This document shows, piece by piece, positions 47,153 through 60,880 of a stretch of DNA of 64,000 bases. The stretch lies in the NCBI RefSeq assembly GCF_047663525.1, contig NC_092601.1, forward strand, positions 15,399,501 to 15,463,500. Direction: 5' to 3'. The notes below the pieces were generated by a model. The model worked only from the letters and a program-made list of their open reading frames with translations. It did not search any database and was not told the origin of the DNA. This stretch comes from Anas platyrhynchos. Its lineage: Eukaryota; Chordata; Aves; Anseriformes; Anatidae. The position numbers and the translations under genes were made by a program. Positions within the stretch are counted from its first letter, which is position 1, and every line of letters begins with the position of its first letter.

Positions 47153-50100
47153 GCTCAGGGAAGATGGGAACACTAGATTTTGATTTACTCCAATGTCTCA
47201 CCTTATGATAAGAAGCCATCCATAACCTAGAATAAAAAGCAGTACCTTCAGGAATAGGGCAAACCATGCTGTATTCCTTTCCAGTGCTCAGGTGTTTGCC
47301 TCATTTATTCTCCCTCAGCCTAGAGAGGGACAGGAACATAACGCTCATTTTAGGCTAATGGAGGCTGTAGCATTTGATGCAGTGAAGTAACTTTCTCATA
47401 CCATTTCATCCTTCACTATAAACCCCTGCAGTAGTACTGTGGGGTGAGATGTAGTTTTAATTTCATGCTGCTGAGGTTGAAAATGTACTCCATGCCTTTT
47501 TACAAAGTCAGTACACTTACCTATTGCTTTATGCATGACAGAGCTCTTGGGTATTCTAACAGCAGCTGTTACTGGAAGAAACCAGCTCTGCTGCTATACA
47601 GTTCTACCTGGGCAGGTCCTATACCTAGTCAGAGACAGAAGACAGAATAAAAAAATAAAATCAGGTCTTTGGTTGCCATTGCATTTTTCCTCAGAACCCG
47701 AGTTAGTTGGAGAGAAGACAGTTGATTTTAAAGCGTGGATTGATTGTGGAGATTTAGCAAGCCTGTCCAGTAAAGGGATTCTAATTCCAAAATTAGCGTT
47801 ACATATTGGCAATACCAGATATGTTCAGTTATGCTTCAGAAAAGGAGGCAGCAGGTTGCTGAGTAAATACCTTCCTCCTGTTCAGCACTAGAATCCTTGA
47901 GATTTCAGGGTTGTGCAGTTTGAATTATTCCTTGGAGTCTCAAACATCAGCAAATTGAACAAATGTCTTCTTACAGAAGGGAGACTCCAGCACATATTAC
48001 CAAGGTCTCTTGATTCCCAATCCTATTAACTTTTAATGGAACTTCTTCCCTTTTTGTATAGGCTGGGGTGATGGTGACATTGCTAAGTTTATACTGCTTT
48101 CCTAATTGTGGTCCAAAGTCCTGTTTAAACACAGGATACTTGTTCCACTAAAAATCAGACGCGTAACAAACTCTTAAGCAAGAAGTTCCTTATCTTTGGA
48201 AGGGGAATTAAAGACTCCTTTCATGTTTCATTAAAACCAGGTCTCCATCTCCAGCAATTAGGTGACTCAATTCTGGTTTTGTACTTCCCAACTCACTGCA
48301 TTCCCTTATTTTGTTTTCTCTGCCTCTATGGCTATAGAATAGTCTTGCTGAGGTGCTTGTACTGACATCCTGCACCTGATAACTGGGAGATATAGTCATA
48401 AACATCCGAGCAGCATGAGGAACAAATGGCAGGGAACAGAGAGATTAATGGAGATGAAATAAAAGAGGAAAAAAAAAAAAAGAAAAAAAAAAAACAACGA
48501 CTTTCTACAGAAAGGTTGCAGTGGGATTTACAAGCTGAAAGTTTAGCTACTGAATTGGTAAACACACCACAGCTACCAGTGCAAATCATCCATCTTGCTG
48601 GGAAGCAACACCTTCTCTATGACCTCGTTAAGAGCACATGTGCAATCTGTACCCCACTGACTTACATTACCTACCAAAGCTGTTTTGACCCTTACCCAAC
48701 CACACAGCTTTCTGCTGGGATAAGCATTTATGCTGTTCCCTGCCAAGGAATTGTGAGCCTGATGCACCTGGAGGGGTAGGGTCTACCTTCCAAGGCCATA
48801 TTCACACTCTAGAAACAAGATTCATCACCCCCCAGCACGCATACTGACCCTTCAGTCCTGGTGCCACTGCTGCTTACCACTTTGCACAATGAGAACAGTG
48901 GTCCTTGAATAAACTTTACGTTTCTGCCACATGCTAAGGACCCCAGTGATGTGAAGAAGGTTTGGCTGCCTGGCCTTCAGTTACAGACACACGAGAAAGC
49001 TGCAAGCTGCCTTTCTGGGATGAGTTTCTGTGGAAACCGCTGCTCTCACACCATCAGCGCTGTGGCTGAACAGCTCCTGCAGGAGGCAGGCACCACCGAG
49101 AGAGTTTTCCCCGTCCTCACGCTACAGCCGATTTCAGCAAAGCCTGTGCCAGGCATGGGCTTCATTTAACGTAAGAGGCACCAACACTCAGGACTGTCAT
49201 TTACTTTAATGTGGCTTGCAGGTGGCAGGCAGCAGCAACACAAGTGGTATCAACACAGAACATCACAGATTAGTAAAATCCACATCTCTGATGGCTGATG
49301 CTGTGAATGAAGATGACAGAGCTTATTCCAGCCCTTTATCTGAACAGGGGCAACTTAAGCTGTGTTTCCTGATCTATACACAGGTATGAAATTCCTAGAG
49401 TCATTTTCAACACATTTCAACAAAACTCTGAAAAAAGGATTTATCCTCCAACTACTCAGACTCAAATGGAGACAGTGGTGAATAAGCATCTTTGGCTCAT
49501 TCCTACATAGTAATGGCTATACAACAGCTGCCAAGAGTATGGTCATTAATTTTCTGTTTTAATACACTGGACATTTAAAATCCAAAGAGTATTCTTTGCC
49601 TAATTCTACTAATTGCATCATGTAAGTAAAAAAATGAGCCATAAGTGTCTAAGGCTGTTACTTTAGCTTAGATACATGACCTGTGATTACAGATCAGCTC
49701 AGGCATATCTTCGAAATTTCTTTCGTCCGTCTAGTAAAATTTGCTCTACCTTTCAATACATATTCATCAAGGGTTTTAAAAGCCACTGTGTGTTACAGAG
49801 GAAACTCATCAGCCAGCTTCACTGCTGAAGCTCTCAGTAATTTACAGTGGAAAAATGTATCAGTAGCAACACCCCTGTAGTCTGTGTCATTTCCCTTCAG
49901 CACAGTGGTTTCTGTCCTCTGCTGAGAAATAAAGCACCACTTAACACGTCCAGACCTCAGCCTGCATCAGACCTGCTTCTCCACAGACAGGCCAGACCTT
50001 GCACATAGCTTCATGAGCCGGCACACAGAGAAGTGTCTTTCAGACAAGTGGTGTGCCTGCGCAGAAAAGGGGGAACAAAGCTGGTGATGTTTCACTGCTG

Positions 50101-53100
50101 CTGCAATGAAAGCATTCAGGGCTCTGCAAACACACCCTGGACATGCCTGTAACTCGCCCCCAGATGGAAGGGAAAGCAAGCAGCCCACATCAAGAGCCCC
50201 TGCAATAGTAAAGGAGTAATTGCTGCTGCCTGACCATCAGTAATACCAAATCTCTGCTGAGAGCTCAGCAGCATCACACCTTAAAGGATGTATTTACCAC
50301 AACCAAGTGACAGGGCTGGGAAATGCCTTTCACGTGCCTGCCTCCAGAACAAACCCAGCCAAACCAAGTCACTCCCCAGCTCATTCTGCAGCCACAGGGG
50401 GGTGACCGCAGGGGCAAGAACGTATCATGCGGGACAGAGATTGTGCCAGCCCCTTCTGGGGACTTTCCCCAGTTAGCCCAGGTCAGGTGTAAAATAAAGT
50501 TGTGATCATAAAGAGCTTGAGCTGCGGACTACCCACTTTCACACCCTTTTAGTGCTAGGTAGGGCAGGAATTACCTGTAGGATGCAGATACACTTTCAGA
50601 CCTTCAGATTCCTCCCTTTCCTTGTTTCTTGGTCTTCACAGTTCTGTCTTCATTTACCTCATACTCCCTGAGCTTTCAGGCTGTGTTGGTAGAAAGGAGA
50701 AGACAGCTCATGCTGCTGTGCGTGCGAACACCAGGGCTGGCCTCCACTGTCCCCCACCGCCACCACCCCACCGCTGGTCAGGGAGATGACATTTCAACCA
50801 CGACCAGGCCCTGGGCTGTGACATTTCAGCCACAAACAGGCCCTGAACAGAGGAGCTGCATCACCAGGGCTAACAGATGGAGAATCAGGCTGTATATTTC
50901 AAAACAAGGCATAGCCCAGCCATGCTGGCTCCAAAATAAACCCTCGTTAGGCTGCATTAGCCATAACACCTGCACTCCAGGTGTATGCAGGCCTTGATAT
51001 GGGCACAGGTGAACCCTGGGGTTCACTGCATTCAGGTGCACCCTTTTTGGGATGGGTCTGACAATTAAAGCTCTCATTAGGCACCAACAAGGAAAAGCAG
51101 TGGTTAAAAAACAAATGGCAGCTGTTGCTAAGTGACAGCATCCACACAGGCCTGTCCCAGCCATGGGACAGGCCGCTGCAGCTGTGCAACAACTCCATCT
51201 TGTCTGTAGAGCTGAGGGAAAAAATGCTGGTTTCATTACTTTCTGGTAACCTTAACCAGAATATTGTATGGTTTGGGTTCTGACAAAGAGCCCTATGAGA
51301 ACAAAGCTGAGGCCTCCGCTGAAACCAAAGCAAGAAAGTTTGATTAAAAAATACCTTTAATATTGCATGCTCTTTCAACTTTTTTTCATCCCCAGTGAAC
51401 TAGCACACAAGACAACACCATGGCTATCTTGGGAGGAGTCCATTTCTGATTAACAGGAAATAAGTGACAAAATTTTCCATGAAGGTCATTTGAAATAAAA
51501 AAATAATAAAAACACACACACAAAAAAAACAACAATGCCACACCTGTCAGCTTCCAAAGCAAACCCACGGGCTACATTCAGCACTGAGTGTTTCTGTAAC
51601 GTTTGAAAAAGATGATAACTTTTTCAGAGTTGCAAACAACATATGTCCTCATACATATTTAAACTGGACCTTGAAAAGTACACAAAGTGATGGGTGAGTT
51701 ATTGAGGAGCCTGGGAGCTGGCAGGGCACAGAGGGGTCACTTGCTCCAGTGAAAGGGGTGGGAGGAAGCCGTACTAGGGCCCTAAACACCATTTTGCCTA
51801 AGTGGAGTATTGCAAATTCCAGAAGAGGAGAGAATATAATTAGCATGACTGGCAGCTTAATACAACCAAGGAAGAAACATTTAAAAAAAAGAAAAGAGTA
51901 TTACAACCAGGCTGTGTAGAACTGGCTCACCCTACACACTACTACAGACTTTAAAAAAAAATAAATCAAAACCACAAACTGTCTGAGGCTGTGCTGGCAG
52001 CAGAAAAAAAGGGACCGATCCATCAACACCCTGTGAGCAGATAGGAAGTGACCAGGATACGTCACCACCCAGCTGCCGAGTGCCGGAGAAGTGCACAAAC
52101 GCGTGAGCAGCTCAGCACGCCCCAACGCACGCGTGTGCTCTGTGCCGGCATGGCCACACTGCCAAACACGAGGGACCACCTCCCGCTGCTAGCACAGCAC
52201 ATCTTGGTGTGAAACACCCGGCCAGGGCGCGTGTGGCCACTGCCGCTTCAAGCAGCCATTCTCAGGGACTGCTGGACCAAGTCAAGCCCTTTCCTAATGA
52301 ATTCTCTTCCAGCTCCAACCCCAGAAGCCTCAATTTCCAACGCCAGGAGTAACAGCCCTGACCCTGCTGATGGCTTTAACACATGAACTCGTGCCAGTGG
52401 GATCAGGTCTTGTCCAGGCAGATAAAGCCAACTTGACTACTGCCTTTGGTCAGTCCCCATGTTAACATATTAAACATTTCTGTTTTGTGCATTCTTCCAG
52501 AGAAAAATTCTATTTTTCTCTCAATTTTACCTAGAAATGCAGCTAGCTAGCTGTAGGTTCTTCTAGCTGTTCTCCTTATTGCTCAAATTGCTTCTCCACA
52601 GCCGGGAGTGCCTCATGCCAGCATTAAAGCCTTGTGCCCCTGCTCTCCAAATCACACAGCAAACATCACAGTGCAGACAAAGGTCTGAGTTCTCAGCAGC
52701 ATTAAATTAACCAGCCCAAAGGTGCCGCCCGGCCAAACAAGAGACATGTCCTCCTCGCACACCACAGCAGGGCTTAGCCATGCTGGTACTACAGACATGT
52801 CATCGTGGAGAGAAGCAGAGAGACCTCCAGCCTCTCTAATTCCTGCTGCTGGGAACTTCTGCCCCAGAGGGATCAGCTGGGCCTTCCTCCCTAGTTTGGG
52901 AGCATCTTCTCCGCCCCTTGTTTATAGCGATGAGATCAAAAGATCCATCTCCATGGAAACGTCTGAGCTCAAAGAGTTTCTGCACTACAGCTCTGCATCC
53001 TGCTCACAGGCTTTGGCACTGTTTGTTGAAACAGAAGCTTTGAGATTCGATGTATCAGCACTCGCGTCTCTACATAAATGGCTTGATTAGTAAAAATTGA

Positions 53101-55724
53101 TAGCACGAGCAGCACGTGTATAAATAGCACATGCCACAGAGCAGGAACAGCACAGCAAGTTCAAGGGTTTCACTAAAGATTTAGGGAGATTCCCTCTGAA
53201 ATGAGGACTAGACGTGAGAGAACACCTTGTGCAACACAGCCAGTAGGCATGCGTTTTGTAACCCATGGGCTTTTGCTATGGGTCTAGGACAGGAGGGAGT
53301 CACCATACCTGTTGCAATGAGCTTTTTAGCAGCTCCAGCTGTATCCACAGCCCTTAATGAGCACAGTGTCCAGCTGCACACAGAGGCACAGTGGCTCCTA
53401 CTGCTTCCAGGCTGTCCAAAGTAGATTAGAAACACGCGTGCTCTCCCACAGCTGACACACAGCCACCTACTGCCATTTGTCCCCACATCCCAAACTGGGT
53501 AGGGCCTTCAGCAGATCTACAGCCCATGCTAAGGTGTACAGTGGCTGGAGCCCATCACCTCCCACTTCACACAGCTCATCTACAGGGATATTTGGACTGC
53601 CCCAGCAGAGACAAATAGCAGCACAACACCCAGCCCTGCAAAGCCTGCATGAATTCTGCACTCATACTGCTCCCTCGGGAGCAGCAGCCACTGGGGGCAC
53701 AGCTGCTGGGTCACTCCAGTGATTTCCCTTCTGGTAGCACTGAGCTCCAACTCCTCCGGCACAGTCACTCCTACAGCTAAGTCCCAGGAGAGGGAAAATA
53801 AAAAGATATAAAGGAGACAGACATGGTTTATGACATTTTTATTCCCTGCTCAGCTCACCACATGGCCACACAAGCTGCTGAACTGCTGCACTGTGGGCAG
53901 GAGCGACCAGCTGGGAGGGAAACTACACATTGGCAGAAAGTAGACGTGGAACTGCAGCTCCACAAGAAATCCTGGATTCAGCTTAAACCTCATCAGAGCA
54001 GAGGCCAGAACAACAAGAAGAGAAGCAGAACTCACTTGTGAGGCTCACATTTTCATGGATGTGTTCTGAGAAGGGAGAGAAGCAAACAGCAAAGCAGAGC
54101 TGACAGCGCTGACCTGGAGAGCATCAGGCAGAGCCTGGGGCAGGACCAAGCCCCATCCGTCTCGCAGCACTGTCAGGGCCAGATCTGGCTCCCGCAGAAG
54201 TCACACTACGTCTTGCTACTGCTTGCAGCAGTGCTGAGCCCCAAGTTGCCCATTTGCACACAGAATGTTATTTTTATAATCATATTAAGAAATTTCAGAA
54301 TAGCAACTGTGCAGAGAGCAACCCAGCTGCCAGTGTTTAGCCTTATCCTAGGGCACAGGCAGAATATGCCAGGCATGAATTAATACCGCATAAGCTGCAC
54401 CATGCTGAGTTTCATGGCTTAATTATAAAAGAGAAAGCAATAATCAGGGGATCTGTAAGGCTAATAAGTGTTCTGAGAACACTGAGTGTGACACAAGAGC
54501 CTCAGCCAGTGCGACAGGACATGAACGCGTTTAAAAAGCACATTAATCACACGCTGCACATTAATTCACAGCTGGCTTCCAATGACAGCACTTGGCCTTT
54601 AGCCACCTTCGTAGCATCACTGTGCACAAGCGGATCAGCACCCAGCCCAGAGCAAAGCAGCCTGCCCGTGAGCCCAAGTCCCAGCCAGGACACGGAGCTC
54701 AGCCCAACAGGACATGGATGTGGGCTTGGGCTGAAAGCTCCACAGCCCTGCAACTCCCCCCAGCCACATGCCTTTACACCCGGACTCAATTTAGTGCTAA
54801 CACCAGTACCAGCATCCACCTGGATGCACAGCACCATTCACAAGGTGAAAATGCAAGGAGAAAGTCCTGGTGAATTCTCCAGATGTCTCTGCAGTGAAAC
54901 GTTTGGAAGTGCTTCCATTTCCCAGTGTCTCTGAGAAAATCTCTTCTCTCCATCTTGTATCTCATCTCACTGCAGCTTTTTAATTAAAAAACAGCTTGAT
55001 GCGGGGCTTGTACCCTGCATAGAAACATAGGAATCTGTGAACATTTTTCTATAGAGTGCACTGTCTCCAGCTGGATTATTGGCCATGTGAAACTTGATGT
55101 CTAGGTGCCTCTCTTTTAGGGAAAACTCTGAGCCACTCCACCAGCACTATCACACAGCAATCCCCAAATTCCTCCGGCCCAAGATACCAGCACAGGAATT
55201 TCCCCAGCCTTTACCAGCTGCAGCTATCAGCAAGTTGCTCTTTGGGCTGAAATGCTGCAGGACTGGGTGCCAGCCCCAGCTGCAGGAGGGATAACGAAGC
55301 ACTCCCAAACATGCACTTCTGCCCACTAGCTCACTACATCTGAGACAATTTGCTTGCTGCAAACTTCTCATCATCTAGCACTCCACAAAGGGCAGCTCTC
55401 TTCGCATTTATTTGTGCGAAGATCTATTATCAAAGAAAAGCATTACAAAGGAAGTATCTGCTCTTCTTCTCTTCCTAATAATCCCAAATTTAACTATGTC
55501 CTACTTAGCACCCCCTCTGGAACCAGGAAGCAAGATGCTATTTCTGCTGGCCTCAATATGTGAACTCTGCTGAATCCCAGGGAAGGCACAGCCTGGGCTG
55601 AGTTTAAAGCCTGGGATGGGTTGTTCAGGCAGCAGCCTCGTTCCTCAGGGGTCCCAAACCTTAGTCTGAAGCCAAGAGGTAGCAATACTCAATATTTTCA
55701 GCAGCAAAAATTATAAAATTAATT

Positions 55725-55746
55725 AAAAAAAAAAAAAAAAAAAAAA
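55725..55746. repeat. Poly(A) run
   Basis: 22 consecutive A after AATTAATT. No associated retrogene or direct repeats recognised. Confidence 0.7.
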
Positions 55747-57944
55747 GATAATCAGTCTGTACAATCCCTAGATACCCGACACCAGAGCAAATTTTTGCTC
55801 TAAAGTTGCATTCTCTTTGCTGCGAAAACTTGTCTGCATCCTCATCTGCGAAGACAGAAGAATGTGAAATTGCTCCTTCTCTTGACACCGTGGAGCATCC
55901 ACACTGACTTCCCACAGGGAGATTTGGGAGATTTTAAACATGAGATTGGTGGTAAAAAGGGAAAACGACCCTGCATATGAGCAGAGCTTGGGAGTAAGAT
56001 ACATTCTCCTTAGATTAGCACAAAGACAGATTTGAAGCTCCCATTACCCAGCTCCATGGGCAGGCAGCCCCTTCTCAAGGGTCTCAAACACAACTTTTAA
56101 ATCTGAATAAACCCACAGCATAAGAAGCTGCCCAGATTACACGTGGAAGCACGATCCAGTAACAGATTTGCAAATAAATGGCTCCCGCAGATCTTCTGCC
56201 CAGTGTTTTCATCTTCATTTAATAGCTGTTCTCCTTTCCCCTCCCTTCCCTTCCCTCTTCCCCCAGCATCAGCTTGTAACAGCAGATTGCGCTCGCTAAT
56301 CAAAGAGGGGCCGGGCTCTCTGTGTTTGTTTCTTAATGTCTGTGTCACTACAGTAACACCAGCCAAACACTTGTTTTCATTAATGTTGCTCCCCAAGCCT
56401 GCCAATGGAGCCCAGACCGTGCCAGGACACAGCAGAGAGGGACAATTTCGCTGGTCGGGCACAATTCCAGATGGAGCACGAGCGCTGCCTCGGGGACACT
56501 GATGTCTCCACTCTATCACCTACCAGAAGGTGCCTGCTGCTCTCTTCTTCTCCTCCACCATCCTTCACTGCTGCTGCTCCTAGCTGCTCCATGGGGGATT
56601 TTGAAAGGAATCGTGAATTAAAAACAAAATAAAATGACCCAGGTATGATACTCGCATCACTGTTGACCTCCACAAGGTTTATCCCTGGGGCTGTTTAGGG
56701 GAGGGCGATGGATGGGGCACAAGGCAGCATCCCTGAGCACATCCTGGCACTCAGATGAGGATGGTTTGGGTAGTGCCCAGAGCAGCAGCTGGGCACAGGA
56801 GGAGCCTTTTCAAGCACCAGGACAATACAACACATTTTTAAAGGGTATCCTTGCGAGTGAATGGAAGAGAAGAGGAACGCTTCATCTCCCTTTCATGCCC
56901 TCTGATGTACACAAAAGGCCACAACCACCGATGTCAGAGAGGAAGCACAAAGCTCCTGTGGCCTCATCTGACAGTCCCTCAGACTGCCCTGTTCAAGCAG
57001 AATGCCTGCTTTAATAACTCCTCCTCTCCTGCTTCAGACTCTCTAGCTAGAACCACCTTTTTGTAGAGCAGCAACGTAAGACTAGGCTGGTATTTTTTTT
57101 CTCTTCATTCTGCCCCTGGTTCACGGCACAGTCCCAGGGTGAAGCAGCTCCTTGAATGGCCGTGGCTGTCTTTGGACCAAGAGCAAAGTAACTGCTCGTA
57201 ATGCAGCCTTCTGCAGGGCTGTCCAAATCTAGGTCAGCTCTTTGTGGTCAAGGAGCAGCGAGCGAACAGGAGATGAACCCGTGGTGCTTTGCCTAGACTG
57301 ATACTAACACCCAGACTTTCTTGAGGTTCACTCGTGTGCACCATGCTTTGTTGTGGTGGTACAGACTGATAACGAAAGGCACGCTGGCCTCTTCAGAACC
57401 ACCTGCAGATCACAAGAATACAGAAGTAAGGCTGACTTTTGAACAGCCCAAACTCCAGCAACAGGACTGTATTTTACACCTGCAGCAAGCAATTTGCTAT
57501 CTGAAAAATACCTGCCTGGATATCCAGAGCACAGCCCTACCAGGAGGGCCTCTCAAGAAGCCCTGATCAATCTGAAATGCAATAAAAGCTGAAGAAGGAA
57601 GCGGGAACACGGGGAAAGACACCCCATGGCAGCACAGGGAACTATTCCTGCAGGCTGCTGGGTTGCCTGTGGTCCCAGGGGACACGTAGGAGCTGCCTGC
57701 AGGGACCCAGGGCAGTACCACCACAGCTGCCCAGAAGCGATTTAGGAACACTCCCCAGGAACACAATCTGCAAATCATTTCAAAAGGACCGGATCGAAGC
57801 ACGAGATCACCTTGCAGAGCAGAGCAGAAAGCACCGCGTTTCATCCCCTCCCTGCTGTGCCGAACCCAGTGACATGTGCTTGGCAGAAGCCCATCTTGCA
57901 GAAAGGCATCTTACCCTGATTGGAAAACGCTAACATATGGAGAG

Positions 57945-58060
57945 ACTTTCACTTTCCTCAGTGATATGTTCCAGCAGCTAATCAGCTTCATTCTGAAAAA
58001 ATTAATGCCTATTTTCTCATTTCAATTTGTCTGGCTTCAGCTTGCAGCTGTGAGTCTGGG
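57945..58060 (-). mobile_element. Probable old CR1 fragment
   Basis: The plus strand reads TGTTCCAGCAGCTAATCAGC, CATTCTGAAAAAATT and TGGCTTCAGCTTGCAGCTGT, resembling the complement of a CR1 interior (in typical copies, TTCCAGTG..TGATCACCCTCATTCTGAAAAA). Strongly diverged and only about 115 bp. Confidence 0.5.
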
Positions 58061-59929
58061 CCGCATCTCTTCTCCCTCACTTTAACAGCTCTCGGATACC
58101 TGGCCTTTCTCCTAGGGGCGATATTTATATTCTGCTATACAATTTTCTTCAGATGAACACTGCAGTTTCTTAAGTTCCAGTCCTAGGCGCTGTTCTGGGG
58201 GTGTTTTCATTGCATACCCCCAAGGACGTGCTGCTGCACGAACTGCCCTGCGCTCACCTACCAAAGGCAGGAGGCAGCTGTGTTACATCCCCTGCTCGGA
58301 GGCAATGCACCACGGCCTGGCCAGGAAACACAACTGGGCACAAAGAGTGGAGTTTGGTGCAGAATAACGATGGCTGCAGCTTGCTGCAGATAAAGGCTGC
58401 TTGTGGTGAGCAGCACGTCTCCGCAGCCACCAGCTTTCATCGCAGCTGAGCTAAGGCTGAGTGCAACCACCCCGGTGCTGCTCTGCTCCCTCATCAGCCT
58501 TAAAACTCTTTCCCTCTGACCCACTCCTCATCTGCCCTCTATAACTCCTGGCTCGCTTCTCATCCGATTCCTGGCCACCTCCTCCTCCCTTTTCCCCTTC
58601 CTGTCACGCTGATCTTCTCTTAATAGAACCACTCACCTCCTGTAAAGCCTCAGAGTGGACGTGTGGCTGTTTCCCCACCCATCACTCTGTTCCTGATCCC
58701 AGTCTCCCTCCCTCAGGGACTCCCCAGCTCCCCCCGTACCTGCCCAGGATCAGTGCATCATGTCGGGAACGTCACTAACAGCATTTATCCTGTTTTGTCG
58801 TGTTTACCTGTGCTGACCAGCCAGTGTGCTGGTAGCTAAGCCAAATATTAAATATTGAGGTTAGATGCCATAGGTTTCTGAGCAAAAACAAGCATGGAGA
58901 GGCAATCCTGGGCACACCATGTCTGGAGAGTGTTTTTGTCTGGTTTAGCTCTTGGCTTCCCCAGGGCAGGAGCCACCTGCTTGGGGTTGTATTGTTCTGA
59001 GCAGGCTGGTGGTGTGCAACAACCAAATCACAAATAGATGATTTAAGTTAATTAATACAAATAAACTCTAATTACAAGCACTAACCAATTAAAGCAGCAC
59101 AGAGGGCATCTCCTCTGCTTTGGCGGGCAGATGACAGGGATGCTGTTGCAAGGCCTTAGGACTTGGTCCTGCCCCACTGCATCCCGGGGAGGTTTCCCAC
59201 AAGGAGGCTGAAGCCGCCGCTACTCCTCTCGTCCTGATTAGGACAGCAGCAAATTAAGGAGGTTTTTCACCATCTCAGTGCCTTGAGAGCAATGCAGAGC
59301 CCAGGTATGGCAGGCTGCAGCATGTGGTGGTTTTCTTAGTCAGTTCTTGCTAACCCCACAGCACAGCACGGGACAATTTGTTCTCTTCTGCGGCCACTTT
59401 GGCTTGGGGGAACTTTCTGCTGGCTCCCGCAAAGCCCTCAGCTGTGCCTGCAGCATGGGGGTTGCAAGGACCACTGCAGCTCCTGAGCCTGTAAACAAGT
59501 TTTATTCTTTACATCAGCTTGAGTCATTCAGGGACAAGCTCTGGTCCCAGCCAGGATGTTCCTTTGTCCTTCCTTGTAGGGATGGCAGAAATGAAGGATC
59601 AAAGCACCGAAGGGATCAAAACATGAAAGCTAGAATATATGAAGCAATGGGGCTGGAGATCCACTCCTCTAGGATAATTAACTTTCCCAAGAACAGATAA
59701 TATCCCCAAATTAAAGGACAACCTGGGACCAGTCCTGAGAGGCGCATCAAGGCGAAGACGAACGCCACTCCCATGGCGGAGATCTCATCAGGCTCCGGCG
59801 TAACCACATAACTACCGCCCTGGTCTCCAGACACCCACTCCTTCCTTCAGCTCTCATTAAGAAGGCAGAGAGATGAAAAGCCTCTCGCTCCTGGTGCCAC
59901 TGTCACGCTGCTCACCCCCAGGCCCTTCC

Positions 59930-60880
59930 AGGAGAGCCCTTTCCCAGAGGAGGGCTGACTTTGCTGCTCTCCCAGGCTCCAGCAAGCCCGGCAGGGACCT
60001 GCCACCACCACCAGCACCCCGAGCACCCCTCGGGGCACCCTGGCCACGGGCCCTTTTAGGGAGGAGGGGGGGAAAAAAGGGTGAGCACAGCGGGGCCACC
60101 CCCGGGGCTCCCCCTTCCCTGAGAAGCGGGGGCGGCTCTCCGAGCCCCCCTCCCGCGGCTTTTGCTCCCCCTTTTTCTTCCTCCTCCTCCTCCTCCTCCT
60201 CCTCCTGCTGCTGCTGCTGCTGCTGCTGCTCCTCCTGCCGCCGCTGCCCGGCTCCGCTCCGCCTCGCCAGCCCCGAGCGGGTGCCCCGGCCCTGCCGCAC
60301 CTCCCCGGCCTCCGCAGCCCCGGCCCGGCGGGCGGTGAGTGCTGAGCCCCCCCTGCAGGCCCGGGGGGAGCCGGGGGGATGCTCGGGGGCCTCGTCGTCG
60401 CCGGAGGGAATCGGGGGGCCGGGTGGGAACCGGGGGCTGAAGGGGCGCCGGGACCTTCACGTCGCCCCCACTTTGTCCCCTCCTGTCCCCTTCCTCCGGG
60501 GGGTGCAGGCTCGGGGCTCGGGGCTTCGCCCCCCGGGGGTCGGGGTCCGGCTTGGGGAATGTCCTGGGCTGGGAGGTGTGTTTGGGGTGGTCCTCGTGTG
60601 TGTGTGTCCCTTCCTTGGGTGATGGGGTCCTGCGGAGGGTATCCCCCTCCCCGCCCCGAGGTGCTGGGGGGAGCCCTAAAGGCACCACCCGGAGTGCGGG
60701 GCTGTCCTTGGAGCAGCCCCTCGGGCGCTTTAGGGCTGAGCTGGGTGCACCCCACCCGGCTGGGCTCGGGGAGTCCTCCCAGGGTGCTGGTGGAGCGGCT
60801 CCTGACACCCCCCCCAGCCGCTGCCCCCTGCCCCATTTGCAAAGCATCAGGGCTTGGGGGGCTCGGATGTCCCGAGAGCA
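59930..60880. promoter_or_regulatory. Orphan CpG island, likely promoter of an unidentified transcript
   Basis: About 950 bp of GC- and CpG-dense sequence with no homologous coding exon on either strand. A good plus-strand donor, GCGGGCG|GTGAGTG (GT at 60336-60337), could end a non-coding first exon of a rightward gene or lncRNA. Open frames through the island exist on both strands but are GC-composition ORFs. The island is about 13.4 kb beyond the BRAT1 poly(A) signal, so it is not the BRAT1 promoter. Confidence 0.55.
60181..60228. repeat. Compound trinucleotide repeat (CTC)8(CTG)8
   Basis: Eight CTC units (60181-60204) run straight into eight CTG units (60205-60228), flanked by further CTC/CTT interruptions, in the middle of the orphan CpG island. 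In one minus-strand frame it would read poly-Gln/poly-Glu, in one plus-strand frame poly-Ser/poly-Cys. Confidence 0.9.

Larger units (their letters stand above)
46550..59929. other. Region downstream of BRAT1 without recognised genes
   Basis: About 13.4 kb. I checked it on both strands for LFNG hallmarks expected from synteny (such as the DDD-containing FCHVDDDNY block) and found none. ORFs reach about 150 codons but lack homology or splice context that I can recognise. Contents seen: A/T runs at 47123-47152, 48469-48494 and 55725-55746, and a probable CR1 remnant at 57945-58060. Short TAAT-rich blocks (for example 54370-54560) could be conserved non-coding sequence, which cannot be judged from one genome. 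Confidence 0.6.

Noticed and set aside
50826-51378. Overlapping 136- and 143-codon minus-strand frames
   Set aside because: Two different frames of the same stretch, cysteine/leucine-rich without structure; typical random ORFs.
52722-53090. 122-codon plus-strand frame
   Set aside because: No recognisable domain, no similarity I can name and no CpG promoter or splice evidence; the length is within chance for 64 kb.
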